NCBI GenBank assembly: GCA_007694925.1
Contig: REET01000158.1
Span: 1-40,783 of the forward strand
Length of the DNA stretch: 40,783 bases
Direction: 5' to 3'
From: Phycisphaerales bacterium
Lineage (GTDB): Bacteria; Planctomycetota; Phycisphaerae; Phycisphaerales; UBA1924
This document shows, one piece after another, positions 27,802 through 38,116 of this stretch. The notes under the pieces are model-generated. The model was not told the DNA's origin. It was given only the letters and a program-made list of their open reading frames with translations, and did no database searches. The position numbers and the translations under genes are program-made. Each line of letters begins with the position of its first letter. Position 1 is the stretch's first letter.

Positions 27802-28575
27802 ATGGGAGGGCGCAACAACCACCGACCGACGGAAACAGCCGATCCCGCACAAGCGGACGGGCGGCGAGGGGGCGAGGCTGTCTTCAGCACGCGGGGCGTC
27901 ACCAAGGTCTACACCATGGGCGCTGTCGAGGTCCACGCCCTCCGGGGCGTCGACCTCGACCTGTACAGCGGCGAGTTCGTTGTGTTGCTCGGCCCCTCGG
28001 GAAGCGGCAAGTCCACCCTGCTGAACATCCTCGGCGGGCTCGATGTCCCCACCGCCGGGAGCGTCCGCTACATGGACGAGGATCTCTCGGGCGCCGGCGA
28101 CGCCGTGTTGACCCGCTACAGGCGCGACCATGTCGGCTTCGTCTTCCAGTTCTACAACCTCATCCCGAGCCTGACCGCCCGTGAGAATGTCGCGCTGGTG
28201 ACCGAGATCGCCCGCGACCCGATGACGCCCGAGGAAGCGCTCGAGATCGCCGGGCTCCCGGACCGGATGGACCACTTCCCCTCGCAGCTCTCGGGGGGCG
28301 AGCAGCAGCGGGTCGCGATCGCCCGCGCCATCGCCAAGCGTCCGCGGGTCCTCCTCTGCGACGAGCCGACGGGCGCGCTCGATGTCAAGACCGGGATCGT
28401 CGTGCTCGAAGCGCTCGACCGCGTCAACCGCGAGATCGGCGCGACGACCGCCGTCATCACCCACAATGTCTCCATCGCCGAGATGGCCGACCGCGTCGTG
28501 TCGATCTACGACGGACGCATCGCCGAGGTCCGGCGCAACGACCGAAAGGTCCCCGCCAGCGAGCTCCGGTGGTGA
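27802..28575 (+). CDS. ABC transporter ATP-binding protein (LolD/MacB type)
   Basis: [77 protein letters not shown]. Confidence 0.95.
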   Translation: MGGRNNHRPTETADPAQADGRRGGEAVFSTRGVTKVYTMGAVEVHALRGVDLDLYSGEFVVLLGPSGSGKSTLLNILGGLDVPTAGSVRYMDEDLSGAGDAVLTRYRRDHVGFVFQFYNLIPSLTARENVALVTEIARDPMTPEEALEIAGLPDRMDHFPSQLSGGEQQRVAIARAIAKRPRVLLCDEPTGALDVKTGIVVLEALDRVNREIGATTAVITHNVSIAEMADRVVSIYDGRIAEVRRNDRKVPASELRW

Positions 28576-30935
28576 GGGCACTTGACAGAAAACTCCTCAG
28601 AGATCTCCGGGGCTCGTGGGCCCAGGCCCTGGCCATCAGCGTCGTGCTCGCCTGCGGCGTCGCCATGTACATCATGTCGATGACGACACTCGTCTCCGTC
28701 GAACGCTCGATGGAGAGCTACTACCGCGACCAGCGCTTCGCCGATGTGTTCGCCCATCTCAAGCGAGCGCCGGACTCGCTCCGCGAGCGGATCGTGTCGA
28801 TCCCCGGCGTTGCCCGGGCCGAGACGCGCGTCGTGGCGGATGTCAACCTGCTCATCGACACCCGGCCGGAGCCGGCCGTGGGGCGCCTCGTCTCTCTGCC
28901 CGAGCGGGGCGAGCCCGCCCTCAACGCGCCGTACCTCCGCCGCGGACGCTGGATCGAGCCCGACCGCCCCGGCGAGGCGCTCGTCAGCGAGGCGTTCGCC
29001 GAAGCCCATAGCCTCCGTCCGGGCGACAGCGTCAGGGCCGTCATCAACCAACGCCTGCGCGAGCTGACCATCGTCGGGATCGCGCTCTCGCCCGAGTATG
29101 TCTACGAGATCCGTCCGGGCGAGATGCTGCCCGACCCGCTCCGCTTCGGCGTCTTCTGGATGAGCAGGCGCGAGCTCGGCCCTGCCTACGACCTCGACGG
29201 CGCGTTCAATGATGTCTCGCTCGGCCTCATGCCCGGCGCCGCCAAAGCCGAGGTCATCGCCCGCCTCGACGAGCTCCTCGCGCCCTACGGCGGGCTCGGC
29301 GCCTACGGACGCGACGAGCAGATCTCCCACCAGGTCCTCGAAAGCGAGATCGATCAGCTCCGCGGCATGAGCCTGCTCATCCCCGCGATCTTCCTCGCCG
29401 TCACGGCCTTCCTCTTCAACATGGTCATCTCGCGCATGATCCGGTCGCAGCGCGAGCAGATCGCGGCGCTCAAGGCCTTCGGCTACTCGAACACGGAGAT
29501 CGGGGGCCACTACGCGGGCTTTGTCGGGCTCATCGTCTTCGCGGGTGTGCTGCTGGGCGCAATCGGCGGGTGGTGGCTCGGTGGCGCGATGGTCGACATG
29601 TATGTCCGTTTCTTCCGCTTCCCCCGCCTCGACTTGGTCTTCGATGTCGGGGCGGTCGCGGTCTCGGCGTTGCTGAGCCTGCTCGCCGCCGGCGCCGGGG
29701 CGTTCTGGGCCCTCCGTCGCGCCGTGCGCCTGCCCCCGGCCGAGGCGATGCGTCCCGAGCCGCCCCCGGACTTCCGCGCCACTGTCATCGAACGCCTCGG
29801 CCTGCAGCGTTCCCTCTCGCAGCCGGCGAGGATGGTCCTGCGGAACATCGAACGACAGCCGCTCCGCAGCTCGCTCACCTGTCTGGGCATGTCGCTGGCC
29901 GTCGCGATCATGGTGCTGGGCAACCTCAACGCCGAGATCATCGACCGGCTCATCAAGCACGAGTTCTTCTGGACGCAGCGCCAGGACATGACCGTCTCGT
30001 TTGTCGAGCCGACCTCGGGGCGTTCGCTGAGAGAGGTCGAACGCTTGCCCGGCGTGCTGTACGCCGAGCCGTTCAGAGCCGTCGCGGTCCGTGTCCGGTC
30101 CGGCCAGGTCTCGCGCCGTGTCGCGCTCATGGGCCTGCCCGAGCAGCGCGACCTGCGCCGCCTGCTCGACGAGGACGCGAGAGAGGTCGCCCTCCCGCCC
30201 GACGGCCTGCTGATCTCCGAGAGCCTCGCCGAGATCCTCGGCGCCCGTCCGGGCCAGAGCGTGCAGATCGAAGTCATGGAGGGCCGGCGTCCGGTCCGGG
30301 CCGTTCCCATCGCCGGCGTCATCGCCGACTACTCGGGGCAGTCGGTCTACATGAATATCAAGGCGCTGCACCGCCTCATGCGCGAGCAGGACGCGATCTC
30401 CGGCGCGTTCCTCAAGGTCGATCCCGACGGCGCCGAGGCGCTCTTCTCCGAGCTCCGCAGGACACCGGGCGTCGCCGGCGTCACCATCAAGGACGCGGCG
30501 ATCGACAGCTTCGAAGAGACCATCGCCGAAAGCCTGCTGCTGCTCCGAGCCTTTACGATCTCATTCGCGACGATCATCGCCTTCGGCGTGATCTACAACA
30601 GCGCCCGCATCTCCCTTTCTGAACGGGGCAGAGAGCTCGCCACGCTCCGCGTGATCGGGTTCACACGCGCCGAGATCTCACGCATCCTTCTGGGCGAGCT
30701 CGCCCTGCTCACCCTCATCGCCATCCCGGTCGGCCTCGTGATCGGGCGCGAGCTCGGCGCATTCGCGATGGAGGCCCTCCAGACCGAGCACCAACGCTTC
30801 CCCGTCGTCATCGGGCGTCAGACCTACGCCTACGCGGTCGCCGTGACCATCGTCGCGGCGACGCTCTCCGGCCTTATCGTCCGTCGGCGGCTCGACCGCC
30901 TCGACCTCATCGCAGTCCTTAAGTCGCAGGCATGA
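28569..30935 (+). CDS. ABC transporter permease with two FtsX-like domains
   Basis: About 788 aa; two FtsX-type blocks ([33 protein letters not shown] and [38 protein letters not shown]); overlaps the ATPase stop codon. Confidence 0.92.
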   Translation: MVRALDRKLLRDLRGSWAQALAISVVLACGVAMYIMSMTTLVSVERSMESYYRDQRFADVFAHLKRAPDSLRERIVSIPGVARAETRVVADVNLLIDTRPEPAVGRLVSLPERGEPALNAPYLRRGRWIEPDRPGEALVSEAFAEAHSLRPGDSVRAVINQRLRELTIVGIALSPEYVYEIRPGEMLPDPLRFGVFWMSRRELGPAYDLDGAFNDVSLGLMPGAAKAEVIARLDELLAPYGGLGAYGRDEQISHQVLESEIDQLRGMSLLIPAIFLAVTAFLFNMVISRMIRSQREQIAALKAFGYSNTEIGGHYAGFVGLIVFAGVLLGAIGGWWLGGAMVDMYVRFFRFPRLDLVFDVGAVAVSALLSLLAAGAGAFWALRRAVRLPPAEAMRPEPPPDFRATVIERLGLQRSLSQPARMVLRNIERQPLRSSLTCLGMSLAVAIMVLGNLNAEIIDRLIKHEFFWTQRQDMTVSFVEPTSGRSLREVERLPGVLYAEPFRAVAVRVRSGQVSRRVALMGLPEQRDLRRLLDEDAREVALPPDGLLISESLAEILGARPGQSVQIEVMEGRRPVRAVPIAGVIADYSGQSVYMNIKALHRLMREQDAISGAFLKVDPDGAEALFSELRRTPGVAGVTIKDAAIDSFEETIAESLLLLRAFTISFATIIAFGVIYNSARISLSERGRELATLRVIGFTRAEISRILLGELALLTLIAIPVGLVIGRELGAFAMEALQTEHQRFPVVIGRQTYAYAVAVTIVAATLSGLIVRRRLDRLDLIAVLKSQA

Positions 30936-30939
30936 ATCC

Positions 30940-32145
30940 GTGAAACTCACGATCACCAGAATCCTGGGAGCGTCCGTCGGCGTCGCGGCAGTCGCCGGGC
31001 TCGTGTACGCCTTCATCCCCGCCCCCGTCATCGTTGACGCGGCCCAGGTCCGCGAGGGCCAGATGGTTGTGACTGTCGACGACGACGGGCGCACGCGCAT
31101 CCGCGACCGCTACATCGTCTCCTCGCCGCTGGCCGGCCGCGTGCAGCGCACCACCCTCCGCGCCGGCGATCCCGTCGAGGCGGGGACGACCCGTCTGACG
31201 ACCATCGCGCCGGCCGACCCCAGCCTGCTCGACGCCCGGGCCGTCGCCGAGGCCGAGGCGCGCGTGCGCCGCGCCGAGGCATCGCTGATGAGGGCCGGCC
31301 CCGAACGCGAACGGGCACGCGCCCAGTTCAACTACAGCGAGTCCGAGCTCGGCGCCGTCCGCGCCGCGTTCGACCGGGGCGTCGCCGGGCGCCTGGAGCT
31401 CGAAGCCGCCGAGCTCCAGCACCGCGCCGCGCTGGAGCTCCTCAACGCCGCGAAGTTCTCAGAAGAGATCGCCCGCTTCGAGCTCGACCTGGCGCGAGCA
31501 GCGCTGCTGCGCACAAGGCCGGATTCCGGCGACGACGCCGGAATCGAGCACATCGAGATCACCGCCCCCGTCGACGGGCGCGTGCTCCGCGTCTTCCAGG
31601 AGAGCATGGCGGTCGTCGCGCCGGGCGCGCCGCTGATCGAGATCGGCGACCCGACCGACCTCGAAGTCGAGATCGATGTCCTCTCGACCGACGCGGTGCG
31701 CGTCGTCCCCGGCGCACGGGTCTTCTTCGAGCGGTGGGGGGGCGACGGCGTGCTGGAGGGGCGCGTCAGGCTCATCGAGCCCCGCGCGTTCACCCACATC
31801 TCCGCGCTGGGCGTCGAGGAGCAACGCGTCTACATCATCGCCGACTTCATCGATCCGCCCGAGCAGCGCCCCTCGCTCGGCGACGCCTACCGCGTCGAGG
31901 CCCGCATCGTCGTCTGGGAAGAAGACGGCGTCGTCATCGCTCCGTCCAGCGCGCTCTTCCGCCACGAAGGAAGCTGGGCCGTCTACACCATCGACAACGG
32001 CCGAGCCCGCCGACGCGCCGTCGAGGTCGGCCAGATGTCCGGCATGGACGCCCAGATCATTGACGGCCTCCAGCCCGGCCAGACACTGATCGTGCACCCC
32101 GGCGACGACATCAAAGACGGGGCCCGTGTGCAGATCCGCCGCTGA
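30940..32145 (+). CDS. HlyD/MacA-like efflux adaptor
   Basis: N-terminal TM, SPLAGRVQRTTLRAGDPVEAGT, coiled coil, ITAPVDGRVLRVFQESMAVVAPGAPLIEIGDP; GTG start 4 nt after the permease stop. Confidence 0.92.
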   Translation: MKLTITRILGASVGVAAVAGLVYAFIPAPVIVDAAQVREGQMVVTVDDDGRTRIRDRYIVSSPLAGRVQRTTLRAGDPVEAGTTRLTTIAPADPSLLDARAVAEAEARVRRAEASLMRAGPERERARAQFNYSESELGAVRAAFDRGVAGRLELEAAELQHRAALELLNAAKFSEEIARFELDLARAALLRTRPDSGDDAGIEHIEITAPVDGRVLRVFQESMAVVAPGAPLIEIGDPTDLEVEIDVLSTDAVRVVPGARVFFERWGGDGVLEGRVRLIEPRAFTHISALGVEEQRVYIIADFIDPPEQRPSLGDAYRVEARIVVWEEDGVVIAPSSALFRHEGSWAVYTIDNGRARRRAVEVGQMSGMDAQIIDGLQPGQTLIVHPGDDIKDGARVQIRR

Positions 32146-32213
32146 CTCTCTCCGCTGCCCGGACAGCCGGAACCAAGCACCGCCCAACGCGGCTGGGCGA
32201 CTCGACTTCGCTC

Positions 32214-33539
32214 TTAGCTCTTCGCCTCTTCGGGGCGTGGCGGCTCAACAACCGGGACGCGCCCGCCGGGGTAGAACGCGAGGAGCGCCAAGAGGCAGCC
32301 GATCGCCAGCCACATGGGGACGCTGAAGAGGCGGGTGTAGTTCATCACGCCGTCGGTGCGGGCCCACTCGCCGATCTGTCCTGCAAAGACGCTGCCGACG
32401 ATGATGCCGACGCCGAAGATGATGGTGCCGAAGAGGGACTGGGCGCTGGCGCGCACGCCGGGCGAGGTTTGCTCGTCGACGACCATGAAGGCGATAAAGA
32501 CGAAGCAGCCGAAGCAGACGCCGTGGAGCGCGACGCCGAGCATCAGCGTCAGCACCGGCGGGAGCGGGATCGCGTCGACATAGGCGAAAAGGGCCATGCG
32601 TGCGGCGTAGGCCGAAACGCCGACGGCCAGCAGCGTCTTTCGAGAGAACTTCCGGGCGAACAGCGGGATGAGCGCGAGGACGAGGATCTCGGACATCTGC
32701 CCGATGGTCATCAGCCCGCCGCCCCCGACGCCGAAGACGCGGTTGATCGTCGCGGCGAGGTCGACATCGCCGAAACCAGCCTGGAAGGTGCCGAGGAACG
32801 CGCCGGTGTGCACGAAGTAGAACTGGTGGATGCACGAGATCGGCACGGCGATGAGGAAGAGCGTGACGAGCGGCTGGCGGCGCACCTCGCCGATCGCCTT
32901 GAGCGTCGCGTTGGACTTCTCGCCCCTGGCGGGCGGGGTCGCCGGGAGCGTGAGGCAGTAGAGCCCCAACGCGATACCGAGAACGGCGCTGAGGCGGAAG
33001 GCGTCTGCGATGCCGGCGGCCTGCGAAGCGAGCTGCTCGGCGTCCGTCGCCCCAGCGGGCGTGTGCCGGTGCAGGAGCCACTGCCCGATGCCGATGCCCA
33101 CTGCGATCCAGCCCAGCGTGCCCCAGACGCGGACCTTGCCGAACTGCTTGTCGCGGTCGGGCAGGTGATGGAAGGAGATCGAGTTGGTCAGGGCGAGGGT
33201 GGGGGAGTAGATGAGCGAGTAGAGGAGTGAGAACAGAAAGAACATCCAGTAGGCGTCGATCCACGCGAGCTGCCACACCAGCAGCCCGCCGGCGATGTGG
33301 CTGATGGCGAGGTAGCGTTCGGTGTTGAAGAAGCGGTCGGCGATCTGCCCGGCGATGAAGGGGGCAAAGACGGCGCCGATCCCGCCGATCATGAAGAGGT
33401 AGCCGATCTGGACATCGCCGAAGCCCCGGTGGCGGCTGAGGAAGAGGTACAAGAGCGGGAGCCAGGCGCCCCAGATCGCGTACTGCAGGAACATCATCAG
33501 CGAGAGCCGCGAGAGCAGGGCGGTCGGCAGCGGCTTCAT
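32214..33539 (-). CDS. MFS transporter, nucleoside:H+ symporter (NupG/XapB)-like
   Basis: 12-TM pattern; LMMFLQYAIWGAWLPLLYLFLSRHRGFGDVQIGYLF...FGKVRVWGTLGWIAVG matches the NupG-like subgroup. Confidence 0.85.
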   Translation of the reverse strand: MKPLPTALLSRLSLMMFLQYAIWGAWLPLLYLFLSRHRGFGDVQIGYLFMIGGIGAVFAPFIAGQIADRFFNTERYLAISHIAGGLLVWQLAWIDAYWMFFLFSLLYSLIYSPTLALTNSISFHHLPDRDKQFGKVRVWGTLGWIAVGIGIGQWLLHRHTPAGATDAEQLASQAAGIADAFRLSAVLGIALGLYCLTLPATPPARGEKSNATLKAIGEVRRQPLVTLFLIAVPISCIHQFYFVHTGAFLGTFQAGFGDVDLAATINRVFGVGGGGLMTIGQMSEILVLALIPLFARKFSRKTLLAVGVSAYAARMALFAYVDAIPLPPVLTLMLGVALHGVCFGCFVFIAFMVVDEQTSPGVRASAQSLFGTIIFGVGIIVGSVFAGQIGEWARTDGVMNYTRLFSVPMWLAIGCLLALLAFYPGGRVPVVEPPRPEEAKS

Positions 33540-33607
33540 GGACGCGGACTCCTGGGCGGGCGTTGGTGCGGCTCTGTCGCCCGAGCGGGCCGGCTCCGGC
33601 GGTCGTG

Positions 33608-33629
33608 TATAGTAAGGAAATCCTCACAC
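33608..33629. promoter_or_regulatory. Candidate promoter -10 / operator between divergent MFS and ThuA-DUF1080 genes
   Basis: TATAGT followed by dyad AGGA-AA-TCCT with partly matching flanks (TAGTAAGGAAATCCTCACA) in a 92-bp divergent gap. Confidence 0.3.
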
Positions 33630-33631
33630 AG

Positions 33632-35002
33632 ATGGAGCCGTCGATGAAGCAACAGCTGGCCGCGGGCCTGATCGTGCTGGGTTCGTGCTGCGGGACATGG
33701 GCTGATGGGGGGGCTCATGGGGGGGCCGACGCCGGGGTTGGCGCTGGCGAGGCCGCCGTCGATCCAGGGCCTGTTCGGGCGCTCGTGCTTTCCGCCGAGC
33801 GCACGGACGCGGACGGGTCGCTGTGGCAGAGGCTCGATGCGCTGAGGCCCGGTCGGTTCGAGTTCATCCACGCGACGCTCGGCGAGCGTGAGGGGCAGGC
33901 CGGGGGCGGAGGCGTCCTGCTCGACGGGCCGGACAGATTCACGGAGTTCGATGTCGTGATCGCGCACGGGCGGGCCTGGCTCGGGGCGCTCTCGCCCGAG
34001 TTACGGCATGGCTTGGTCGGGCGTGTGCGCAACGGCGGAGGCTTTGTGGGGATCGATGCGCCGGCCGGCGCCGTGTCGGGCGCGGGCTTCGAACACCTGA
34101 TCGGGGGCAGGCCCAGATCGGACGGAACTGTCGGCGATGTCGGCGTGCGGATCGCCGCGGCCGAGCACCCTGTCACGCGCGGGCTGCCCGGCGAGTGGAC
34201 GCTCAGTGGCGAACTGCACGGGCTGCGCGGGATCGATGAATCCGGCTCGCTGGTCCTCGCCAGAGGCTTGCCGATCATCGACGCCGACGACATCGCAAGG
34301 CACCCCGTCGCCTGGGAGAAGAACCTCGGGCGTGGGCGGGTCTTCTACACTGTGCTCGGGAGTGATGCTCGCACGCTCGAAGACGAACACTTCGTCGGCA
34401 TGATCTCAAACGCGATCGTCTGGGCATCCGATGCGCCACAGCCCGACGCCGACGGCGTGTACACGCTCTTCGACGGGATTTCGACCGACGGCTGGGCGAT
34501 GACCGGGCCTGGCGAGTTTGTCCACGAGAACCCCGGTGAAGACGGCGTGCTGCTGGCGACGGGCGGGATGGGCATGCTCTGGTACGAGCGCCGCCGGTTC
34601 CGCGATTTCGAGCTCACCCTCGAGTGGAAGAACGAGCAGGCGAGCGACAACTCCGGTGTCTTTGTCCGGTTCCACGAACCGCCGAACTCGCCATGGGACG
34701 CGGTGCGCAAGGGCCACGAGATCCAGATCTACGACATCGAGGAGGGCGAGCAGATGACCGGCGCGATCTACAACCACGCCCCGGCGACGAGACTCGCCTC
34801 GAACCCGCCCGGCGAGTGGAACACCTTCGTGATCTCGGTGGTCGGGCACGACTACACGGTCGTGCTCAACGGCGAGACCGTCTGCGAATGGACCTGCCCG
34901 CCCGAGCGTCACGGGCGTGAGGGCTACATCGGTCTGCAGAACCACAGCGGCCCGGTGCGCTTCCGCAACATCCGCGTGCGGGAGATCGGCTCGGATCGGT
35001 GA
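33632..35002 (+). CDS. ThuA-like domain fused to 3-keto-disaccharide hydrolase (DUF1080) domain
   Basis: ThuA half: FDVVIAHGRAWLGALSPELRHGLVGRVRNGGGFVGIDAPAGA...GRGRVFYTVLGSD. DUF1080 half: YTLFDGISTDGWAM...FRDFELTLEWKNEQASDNSGVFVRFHEPP...GEWNTFVISVVGHDYTVVLNGETV...GYIGLQNHSGPVRFRNIRVREI. Start 33632 or 33644. Confidence 0.9.
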   Translation: MEPSMKQQLAAGLIVLGSCCGTWADGGAHGGADAGVGAGEAAVDPGPVRALVLSAERTDADGSLWQRLDALRPGRFEFIHATLGEREGQAGGGGVLLDGPDRFTEFDVVIAHGRAWLGALSPELRHGLVGRVRNGGGFVGIDAPAGAVSGAGFEHLIGGRPRSDGTVGDVGVRIAAAEHPVTRGLPGEWTLSGELHGLRGIDESGSLVLARGLPIIDADDIARHPVAWEKNLGRGRVFYTVLGSDARTLEDEHFVGMISNAIVWASDAPQPDADGVYTLFDGISTDGWAMTGPGEFVHENPGEDGVLLATGGMGMLWYERRRFRDFELTLEWKNEQASDNSGVFVRFHEPPNSPWDAVRKGHEIQIYDIEEGEQMTGAIYNHAPATRLASNPPGEWNTFVISVVGHDYTVVLNGETVCEWTCPPERHGREGYIGLQNHSGPVRFRNIRVREIGSDR

Positions 35003-35009
35003 GTGTGCT

Positions 35010-35930
35010 TCAGCGCAGCACGCTGTCCATCCGCCGCTTGATCTCCTGCAGGCGGTCCTCGCCCCCGCCCCGCACCTCTGCGGTCGCCCAGCCCGAGTAG
35101 CCGATCTCGGCGAGCGCTTTCATAACGCCGGGCCAGTCCGAATCGCCCTCGCCGATCTCGACTGCGAACCCGCGCCAGAGCCCTTCCTCGTCGCGCTTCT
35201 TGCGGCTGAAGTCCTTGATGTCGAGTTTCAGGATGCGGTCGCCGAGCGTTCGGATCCAGTGCGTCGGCCAGCCGTAGTTGACGATGTTGCCGATGTCGAA
35301 GTACCAGCCGACGGCGTCGCTCTCGAACTCGTCGACATACCGGGCCGCTTCGAGGGGGCTGAGCAGGAAGTGGTTCCAGACATTCTCGATCGCCATGCGG
35401 ACGCCCAGTTGCTCGGCGAGCGGGATGAGGCGCCGGATCGCGCCCTGCGATCGCTCGTACGCGTCGGCGTAGGAGACCTCGGCGTTGACGACTGCGGGCA
35501 CGACGAGCACCGTGTTTCCCCCGTAGGCGACGCAGTCGTGCAGCGCCCTCTCGACGCCCGCGATCGCCTGCCTGCGGACATTCCCATCGGGATGGGAGAG
35601 CGGGAGTCTCCAGTGCGTCGAGCAGACGGTGCCGTGGATCTTCAGCCCGGTCTCGTCGCGGGCGTCGATGACTTCTTGCTGGTCGAGTTCGTTGGGGCTT
35701 GCGATCTCGACGCCGTCGTAGCCGAGGCGCTTGAGCAGTCGGAACTTGTCGAGCACCGAGCCGTCGTAGGCGACCATCTCGTACTTGACGGCGTGCCGGA
35801 GGGCGACGGGGCGTGCGTTCGGTTCTGCGCCGGCGGCGAGCAGACCGGGCAGCGCCGCGCCGGCCGCGGCTGCGAGTGTCATCGCGTGGAAGGTCCGCCT
35901 GTCGATCGGCTTCGGTGCGTCGCGGTCCAT
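35010..35930 (-). CDS. Sugar phosphate isomerase/epimerase (TIM barrel), Tat-type N-terminus
   Basis: DRRTFHAMTLAAAAGAALPGL; LKRLGYDGVEIASPNELDQQEVIDARDETGLKIHGTVCS; GWYFDIGNIVNYGWPTHWIRTLGDRILKLDIKD. Confidence 0.9.
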   Translation of the reverse strand: MDRDAPKPIDRRTFHAMTLAAAAGAALPGLLAAGAEPNARPVALRHAVKYEMVAYDGSVLDKFRLLKRLGYDGVEIASPNELDQQEVIDARDETGLKIHGTVCSTHWRLPLSHPDGNVRRQAIAGVERALHDCVAYGGNTVLVVPAVVNAEVSYADAYERSQGAIRRLIPLAEQLGVRMAIENVWNHFLLSPLEAARYVDEFESDAVGWYFDIGNIVNYGWPTHWIRTLGDRILKLDIKDFSRKKRDEEGLWRGFAVEIGEGDSDWPGVMKALAEIGYSGWATAEVRGGGEDRLQEIKRRMDSVLR

Positions 35931-35968
35931 GTTCGGCGCTCCTTCTTGGGCGTGGCGATGGGGGCGAT

Positions 35969-37270
35969 TCAGCGGAAGGGCGTGACGCCGGGAACCGGGA
36001 CGGGGGCCGTCTCGATGTCGCCGAACTCGTAGCGATCGGGCGTCAGGTCTTCCTTGGAGTTCATCGCCTGCTCCCAGGTGAGGGTCTGGCCGGTGTACGC
36101 GGCCATGCGCCCGGCGATGGACATCATGGTGCTGAGGGTCATCAGCTCGCCGTCGTCGATCGGCTTGCCGCTGCGGATCGAAGCGAAGAGCTCGTCGTGC
36201 TCGACCTGGTACATGTTGGGTCGGTCGCCCTTGTACTCCCAGGGCGTTTCGCCATCGATGCGGTGCGTCGGCGCCCAGCCGTTAACGAAGCATGTGCCCT
36301 TGGCGCCGATGATGTAGTCGGTGTTGTCGAAGGGGGTGTTGGCGACCTGGCGGCAGGTGTGGAAGCAGCGCTCGCCGGTCTCGTACTCGTAGATCACCGA
36401 GAAGTTGTCGTAGACATTGCCGAACCGCTCGGGCGGGCGGGCCTGGCGTCCGCCCAGCGCCGTGACTCGGGCCGGGACCTTGCCCCGCATCGCCCAGTTG
36501 ATCTTGTCGACACTGTGGCACGCCTGCTCGACGATGTGGTCGCCGCTGGCCCAGTTGTAATGCCACCAGTTGCGGATCTGCCACTCCATCTCCGACCACT
36601 CGGCCTTGCGCTCGGGCGGCCTGATCGGCGCGGCGTGATAAGTGGTGTGCACGGCGCGGACATCGCCGATCGCGCCCTCGTGGATCTTGGCGAAGGTCGC
36701 ACGCTCGGGGCTGCTGTACCGCCAGCAGAAGCCGGAGACGAGCGAGAGCTTCTTCTGCCGCGCAACCTCGGCGGATTCGATCACCGAGCGGACGCCCGGC
36801 GCGTCGACCGCCATCGGCTTCTCGCAGAAGATGTGCTTGCCGGCCGCGACCGCCGCCGCCAGGTGCGCCGGGCGGAAGTGCGACGGCGCGCACAGCAGCA
36901 CGACATCGACGCCGCTGTCGATCACGCGCTGGTGGTTGTCAAAGCCCGTGAACCTGCGGTCGTCGCCGACCTCGACGCGGTCGCCGAAATGTTCCTTCAG
37001 ACGCGAGAGGCTGCTGTCGAGCCGGTCGGCGAAGAGGTCGCCCATCGCGGTGATGACGACGCCGGGGTCGGCTCGGATCGCCTGCACCGCTGCGCCCGTT
37101 CCGCGCCCGCCGCAACCGATCAGCCCGACGCGGATGCGGTCGGCCCCGCCCGCTGCGCCCCACGCGGGGAAGGCGGCGGTCGCTGCGCCGGCGGCGGCGA
37201 CCTTGAGGAACTCACGCCGCCCGAGGCCGAGCCCCGACCGACGCACGGCATCTTTCTCGCTGTAGCTCAT
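35969..37270 (-). CDS. Gfo/Idh/MocA family oxidoreductase, Tat-exported
   Basis: GRREFLKVAAAGAATAAFP Tat signal; RIRVGLIGCGGRGTGA Rossmann motif; GKHIFCEKPMAVDAPGVRSV. Confidence 0.95.
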   Translation of the reverse strand: MSYSEKDAVRRSGLGLGRREFLKVAAAGAATAAFPAWGAAGGADRIRVGLIGCGGRGTGAAVQAIRADPGVVITAMGDLFADRLDSSLSRLKEHFGDRVEVGDDRRFTGFDNHQRVIDSGVDVVLLCAPSHFRPAHLAAAVAAGKHIFCEKPMAVDAPGVRSVIESAEVARQKKLSLVSGFCWRYSSPERATFAKIHEGAIGDVRAVHTTYHAAPIRPPERKAEWSEMEWQIRNWWHYNWASGDHIVEQACHSVDKINWAMRGKVPARVTALGGRQARPPERFGNVYDNFSVIYEYETGERCFHTCRQVANTPFDNTDYIIGAKGTCFVNGWAPTHRIDGETPWEYKGDRPNMYQVEHDELFASIRSGKPIDDGELMTLSTMMSIAGRMAAYTGQTLTWEQAMNSKEDLTPDRYEFGDIETAPVPVPGVTPFR

Positions 37271-38082
37271 GGTCTTTTCTTGTCCTGGCTTGCTGGCCGA
37301 GGGGTTGTGTCGCCGCCGGGTGATTTGGGGTTTTGTTCAAGCACGACGCGGAAGCCGACGAATCCCGCGTCGGCGAGCCACCATTCGCTGGGCGGAAACT
37401 GCGGGTCGCTGGCGTTCCAGTCCGGGCTGGGGCGCTGCTTGGCTTTGCAGCCGAGCTCGCTTGCGGGCGTGAGGTACGACCCGCCGAGAACGACGGGCTT
37501 GCCGTCCGGATCCGTCGCCCACTCCGCGGCGTTGCCCAGAAGATCGTAAAGCCCGTTGGCGTCGGCCTGTGTCGCGCCGACGGGCTGGGTCTTGGCGTTG
37601 CTGTTCCCGCGATGCCACGCGTGGTCGTCGAGATTGCGCTCGTCGATGCCTGAGGCGGCGCACGCGGCGAGCCACTCCTCGGCGGTCGGCAGGCGGTAGC
37701 GTTTGCCGGTGCGGGCGGAGAGCCACGCGCAGAACGCCTCGGCGTTCTTGTGGGTCATCGAGATCGCCGGAAAACCCGCGCGACCGAAGCCCCTGTCCAT
37801 CGCGATGTAAGGACGCGAGGGCATGGTCAGCGCGTCCGCGTCGTCCGCTTCCGCGTCGGCCTCGTCGAGCCCGTACACAAAGGCATCGAACCAGTCCCAG
37901 GTGACCTCGGTCGCGCCGATCCAGATCGTCTGCTTCTGCCCGGCTTCCGACCCCGGGACTTGCACCGGGACGAGACGCATCTCCAGCGTCGTGCCATCCA
38001 GCCGTTGCACGAACGGCTCGGGCGAGGCGGCCGCCGCGCTGACGGCCAGCGCCGAGCACGCGATCGAGAGCGTGAACAACAC
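37267..38082 (-). CDS. SUMF1/formylglycine-generating-enzyme-like domain protein (secreted)
   Basis: ATEVTWDWFDAF, NAEAFCAWLSARTGKRYRLPTAEEWLAAC, GLYDLLGNAAEWATD, GGSY, VGFRVVLE. Likely GTG start at 38082 behind GAGGAG, followed by a signal peptide; 4-nt overlap with the oxidoreductase. Confidence 0.82.
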   Translation of the reverse strand: MLFTLSIACSALAVSAAAASPEPFVQRLDGTTLEMRLVPVQVPGSEAGQKQTIWIGATEVTWDWFDAFVYGLDEADAEADDADALTMPSRPYIAMDRGFGRAGFPAISMTHKNAEAFCAWLSARTGKRYRLPTAEEWLAACAASGIDERNLDDHAWHRGNSNAKTQPVGATQADANGLYDLLGNAAEWATDPDGKPVVLGGSYLTPASELGCKAKQRPSPDWNASDPQFPPSEWWLADAGFVGFRVVLEQNPKSPGGDTTPRPASQDKKRP

Positions 38083-38116
38083 GGATGCAACTCCTCGGTG
38101 CAGGTAGCATGGGCCC

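Noticed and set aside
25699-28581. 960-aa minus-strand ORF
   Set aside because: Shadow ORF opposite two ABC genes with clear Walker motifs.
32181-32199. CGCCCA/TGGGCG hairpin between the convergent adaptor and MFS genes as a terminator
   Set aside because: Only 6 bp and no U-tract on either strand.
37267-38082. True formylglycine-generating enzyme
   Set aside because: FGE-like fold motifs are present, but the paired active-site cysteines are not recognisable and no sulfatase is adjacent; kept as SUMF1-like only.
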